Shown here: in pieces, positions 62,735-64,000 of the stretch
How the letters are laid out: the number at the start of each line of letters is the position of its first letter
How positions within the stretch are numbered: the first letter of the stretch is position 1
Source of the DNA: Bacteroidota bacterium
GTDB lineage: Bacteria > Bacteroidota > Ignavibacteria > Kapaibacteriales > UBA2268
Assembly: GCA_004322215.1 (NCBI GenBank)
Contig: SCSM01000040.1
Span: 143,712-207,711 of the forward strand
Reading direction: 5' to 3'
DNA: 64,000 bases
Made by a program: the position numbers and the translations under genes
Notes under the pieces: generated by a model
Told to the model about the DNA's origin: nothing
The model's input: the letters and a program-made list of their open reading frames with translations, nothing else
Database searches by the model: none

Positions 62735-63505
62735 TTAACCGTTGAATTTTTGCATTCCGAAAATTTTAATCGTTATTTCTTTTTTTGCTGAATCATACAT
62801 AATGCTGTATTTAGTAGGATAATATCCCGGTTTCGGATACTTTGCAGGTACTTTCATATCGGCAGTGAAATTCGGCTGTGAAGCTAAATAAGCAGAAGTA
62901 ATCATCGGCTCATAGAAAATCATGTTGCCGTCATAATAACCGTAAATCATAGTAGTAGTGAAAAGCTGACCATGAAGTTCAGGTGAGGTTACGTCAACGG
63001 AGTGTTCACCCATTCTCGGAACACCGCCGCCGGGTACGAACATATAATCAGGCGGAAAATAATCTGCAACAGGCATTTTATAGACTTTTATAGTGTCGTC
63101 GCCCATCATAGTAATTTGGTTTCTGAAGTTAGTATCAACCATATAGAAGTGGAAATCGAAATGTGGCTTGTCATATACACCGTCCGGTTCATGTCCGAAA
63201 GGATTCCAATCCAAGCCAATATGTACAATGTTAGTTGCAGATGCCTTCGAAGGCATCATTAAATTCAATTCAAATGGAATTGTATCTAATCCAGTAAGGG
63301 CAGATTCGCTCAGTGTTATTCCGACTGAAACGGGATTACCCTGTTCATCGAGTTCCACCCAGGGGACAGCAGTTCCATTGCCGAGTGCTGCCTGGATTCC
63401 TTTGAAAATTCCTGCCATAGTAGGATTCGTCGAGTTATCCTTTGAGCAGGAAGCAAAAATTAAAGAAAATGAAATTAGAATATATATTGATTTGAATTTA
63501 TTCAT
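62735..63505 (-). CDS. DUF5602-like lipoprotein
   Basis: A 256-aa lipoprotein: signal peptide with lipobox IFASC followed by a Ser/Asn-rich linker. The body has NIVHIGLDWNPFGHEPDGVYDKPHFDFHFYM (in outline), with conserved His residues (GHEP, HFDFHF, MGEH, ELHG) that could bind a metal, as in DUF5602/TTHB210-like proteins. Function unknown. It converges with the histidine kinase gene. Confidence 0.8.
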   Translation of the reverse strand: MNKFKSIYILISFSLIFASCSKDNSTNPTMAGIFKGIQAALGNGTAVPWVELDEQGNPVSVGITLSESALTGLDTIPFELNLMMPSKASATNIVHIGLDWNPFGHEPDGVYDKPHFDFHFYMVDTNFRNQITMMGDDTIKVYKMPVADYFPPDYMFVPGGGVPRMGEHSVDVTSPELHGQLFTTTMIYGYYDGNMIFYEPMITSAYLASQPNFTADMKVPAKYPKPGYYPTKYSIMYDSAKKEITIKIFGMQKFNG

Positions 63506-63626
63506 AAAAACTCCAATTAATGATTGATAAATTTTTGATTTGCGAAAATAATAAATTTTAGTATTATCTAAAATATATTTTAGTTATTTCTAATTATTAT
63601 AATATTTTATAAATTGAAATATATTA

Positions 63627-63881
63627 TTAAAATGTAGGGGGTTCTCCAAATAATAGCTTATAATATTTGTTAAAATCAATCGGCAGGTCATTAATATCAT
63701 TCCAGGATTTAATAATTTCCTTTATTTTATTATATGAAATTGTTTTAAACTTAAGTAACATATTTAAAAATTCCAAACTTGTGATGACTTCAATATTAAA
63801 TTCCTGTGCCAAAAAATACATATTTCTATCATCAGTAATAACACCTTTTACTGAATCAATAATTTTAACGCAAATTAAACA
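63627..63881 (-). pseudogene. C-terminal remnant of a PIN-domain-like protein
   Basis: The minus-strand frame is open from 63881 to the stop at 63627. It reads CVKIIDSVKGVITDDRNMYF, then LAQEFNIEVITSLEFLNML, then a helical tail. TDDRN followed by ALAQEFNIEV-type strand/helix is how PIN domains end. The frame has a stop just before 63881 and no PIN start (no MxxxDTN) upstream in the remaining sequence, so the N-terminal half is gone. The 64-codon ATG frame (63821-63627) may be translated but would lack the active site. Confidence 0.5.
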
Positions 63882-64000
63882 TTATATAAAATCTAATAAT
63901 TAATTACACATAGATTCTTACATTTTTCATTACTCTTTTGAAAGTGTGAGAACATTTGCCAGAACCATACTACTCTCTCGCTTAATCTATTAATATATCT
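63882..64000. other. Right window end, no gene recognised
   Basis: Short AT-rich stretch without a supported gene; stops occur in every frame I followed. A gene starting beyond the edge cannot be excluded. Confidence 0.3.

Noticed and set aside
1..64000. tRNA, rRNA, tmRNA or riboswitch genes
   Set aside because: No T-arm GTTCRANNC with matching acceptor stem or known aptamer core was recognised on either strand; a covariance-model scan would be decisive.

Overview
The window looks like a chromosomal segment of an AT-rich Bacteroidota/Chlorobi-group bacterium, with an Ignavibacteria- or Kapabacteria-like flavour. Seven intact secreted proteins end in a type IX secretion (T9SS) C-terminal sorting domain. 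The best promoters fit the Bacteroidota pattern TTTG-N(17-23)-TAnnTTTG. bshB1 (bacillithiol), a TamB homologue, ASH/choice-of-anchor repeats and a bacterial deoxyhypusine-synthase-like protein fit the same group. The lineage call is inference from gene content only.

Layout. 1-2.2 kb: a DNRLRE-type secreted protein cut by the window edge, then a Phd/RelB-like antitoxin with a nonsense-mutated RelE/ParE toxin. 2.4-11.6 kb: TamB and a 1.4-kaa DUF11-like T9SS protein. 11.7-19.9 kb: a decay-prone stretch with two MNT/HEPN pairs whose HEPN halves are broken, two BNR-repeat T9SS proteins plus a third C-terminal remnant, hicAB, a frameshifted REP-associated transposase surrounded by its palindromes, and mnmG. 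20-25 kb: a NodZ-like glycosyltransferase, two parS-like sites, an RmlD-like reductase, DUF2461 and the split heptose genes rfaE1/rfaE2. 25-35.5 kb: T9SS M1 peptidase, bshB1-rpiB, serS, ygiD-like dioxygenase, beta-helix and GH5 T9SS proteins, and an RRM protein with a long leader.

35.8-40.6 kb is the most unusual part: a BcgI-like (type IIB) restriction-modification operon whose specificity gene is split by a 1,601-bp element. The element has 27-bp terminal inverted repeats (25/27 matched) and an exact 8-bp target duplication. Removing it with one TSD copy restores the specificity gene in frame. It carries no recognisable transposase. It holds two tandem cassettes, each encoding a very small paralogous cysteine-containing membrane protein followed by its own terminator, and two convergent overlapping genes of unknown function.

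40.7-48.9 kb: deoxyhypusine-synthase-like protein, a vapBC-like pair, NmrA, SIMPL, an ATP-grasp/phosphohistidine protein with an unrecognised C-terminal domain, a META lipoprotein, a CBS protein and DUF1697. 48.9-58 kb: a DUF2341/ASH T9SS protein, a second restriction-modification pair (SPPY methyltransferase plus SacI-like nuclease), a double-OmpA protein and adenine deaminase. 58.3-62.6 kb: a co-directional set of monohaem cytochrome/outer-membrane protein, plastocyanin-like cupredoxin and sensor histidine kinase. The right end holds a DUF5602-like lipoprotein and a truncated PIN-domain remnant.

No tRNA, rRNA or CRISPR array was recognised. All calls come from reading the sequence and family knowledge; no database search was run.
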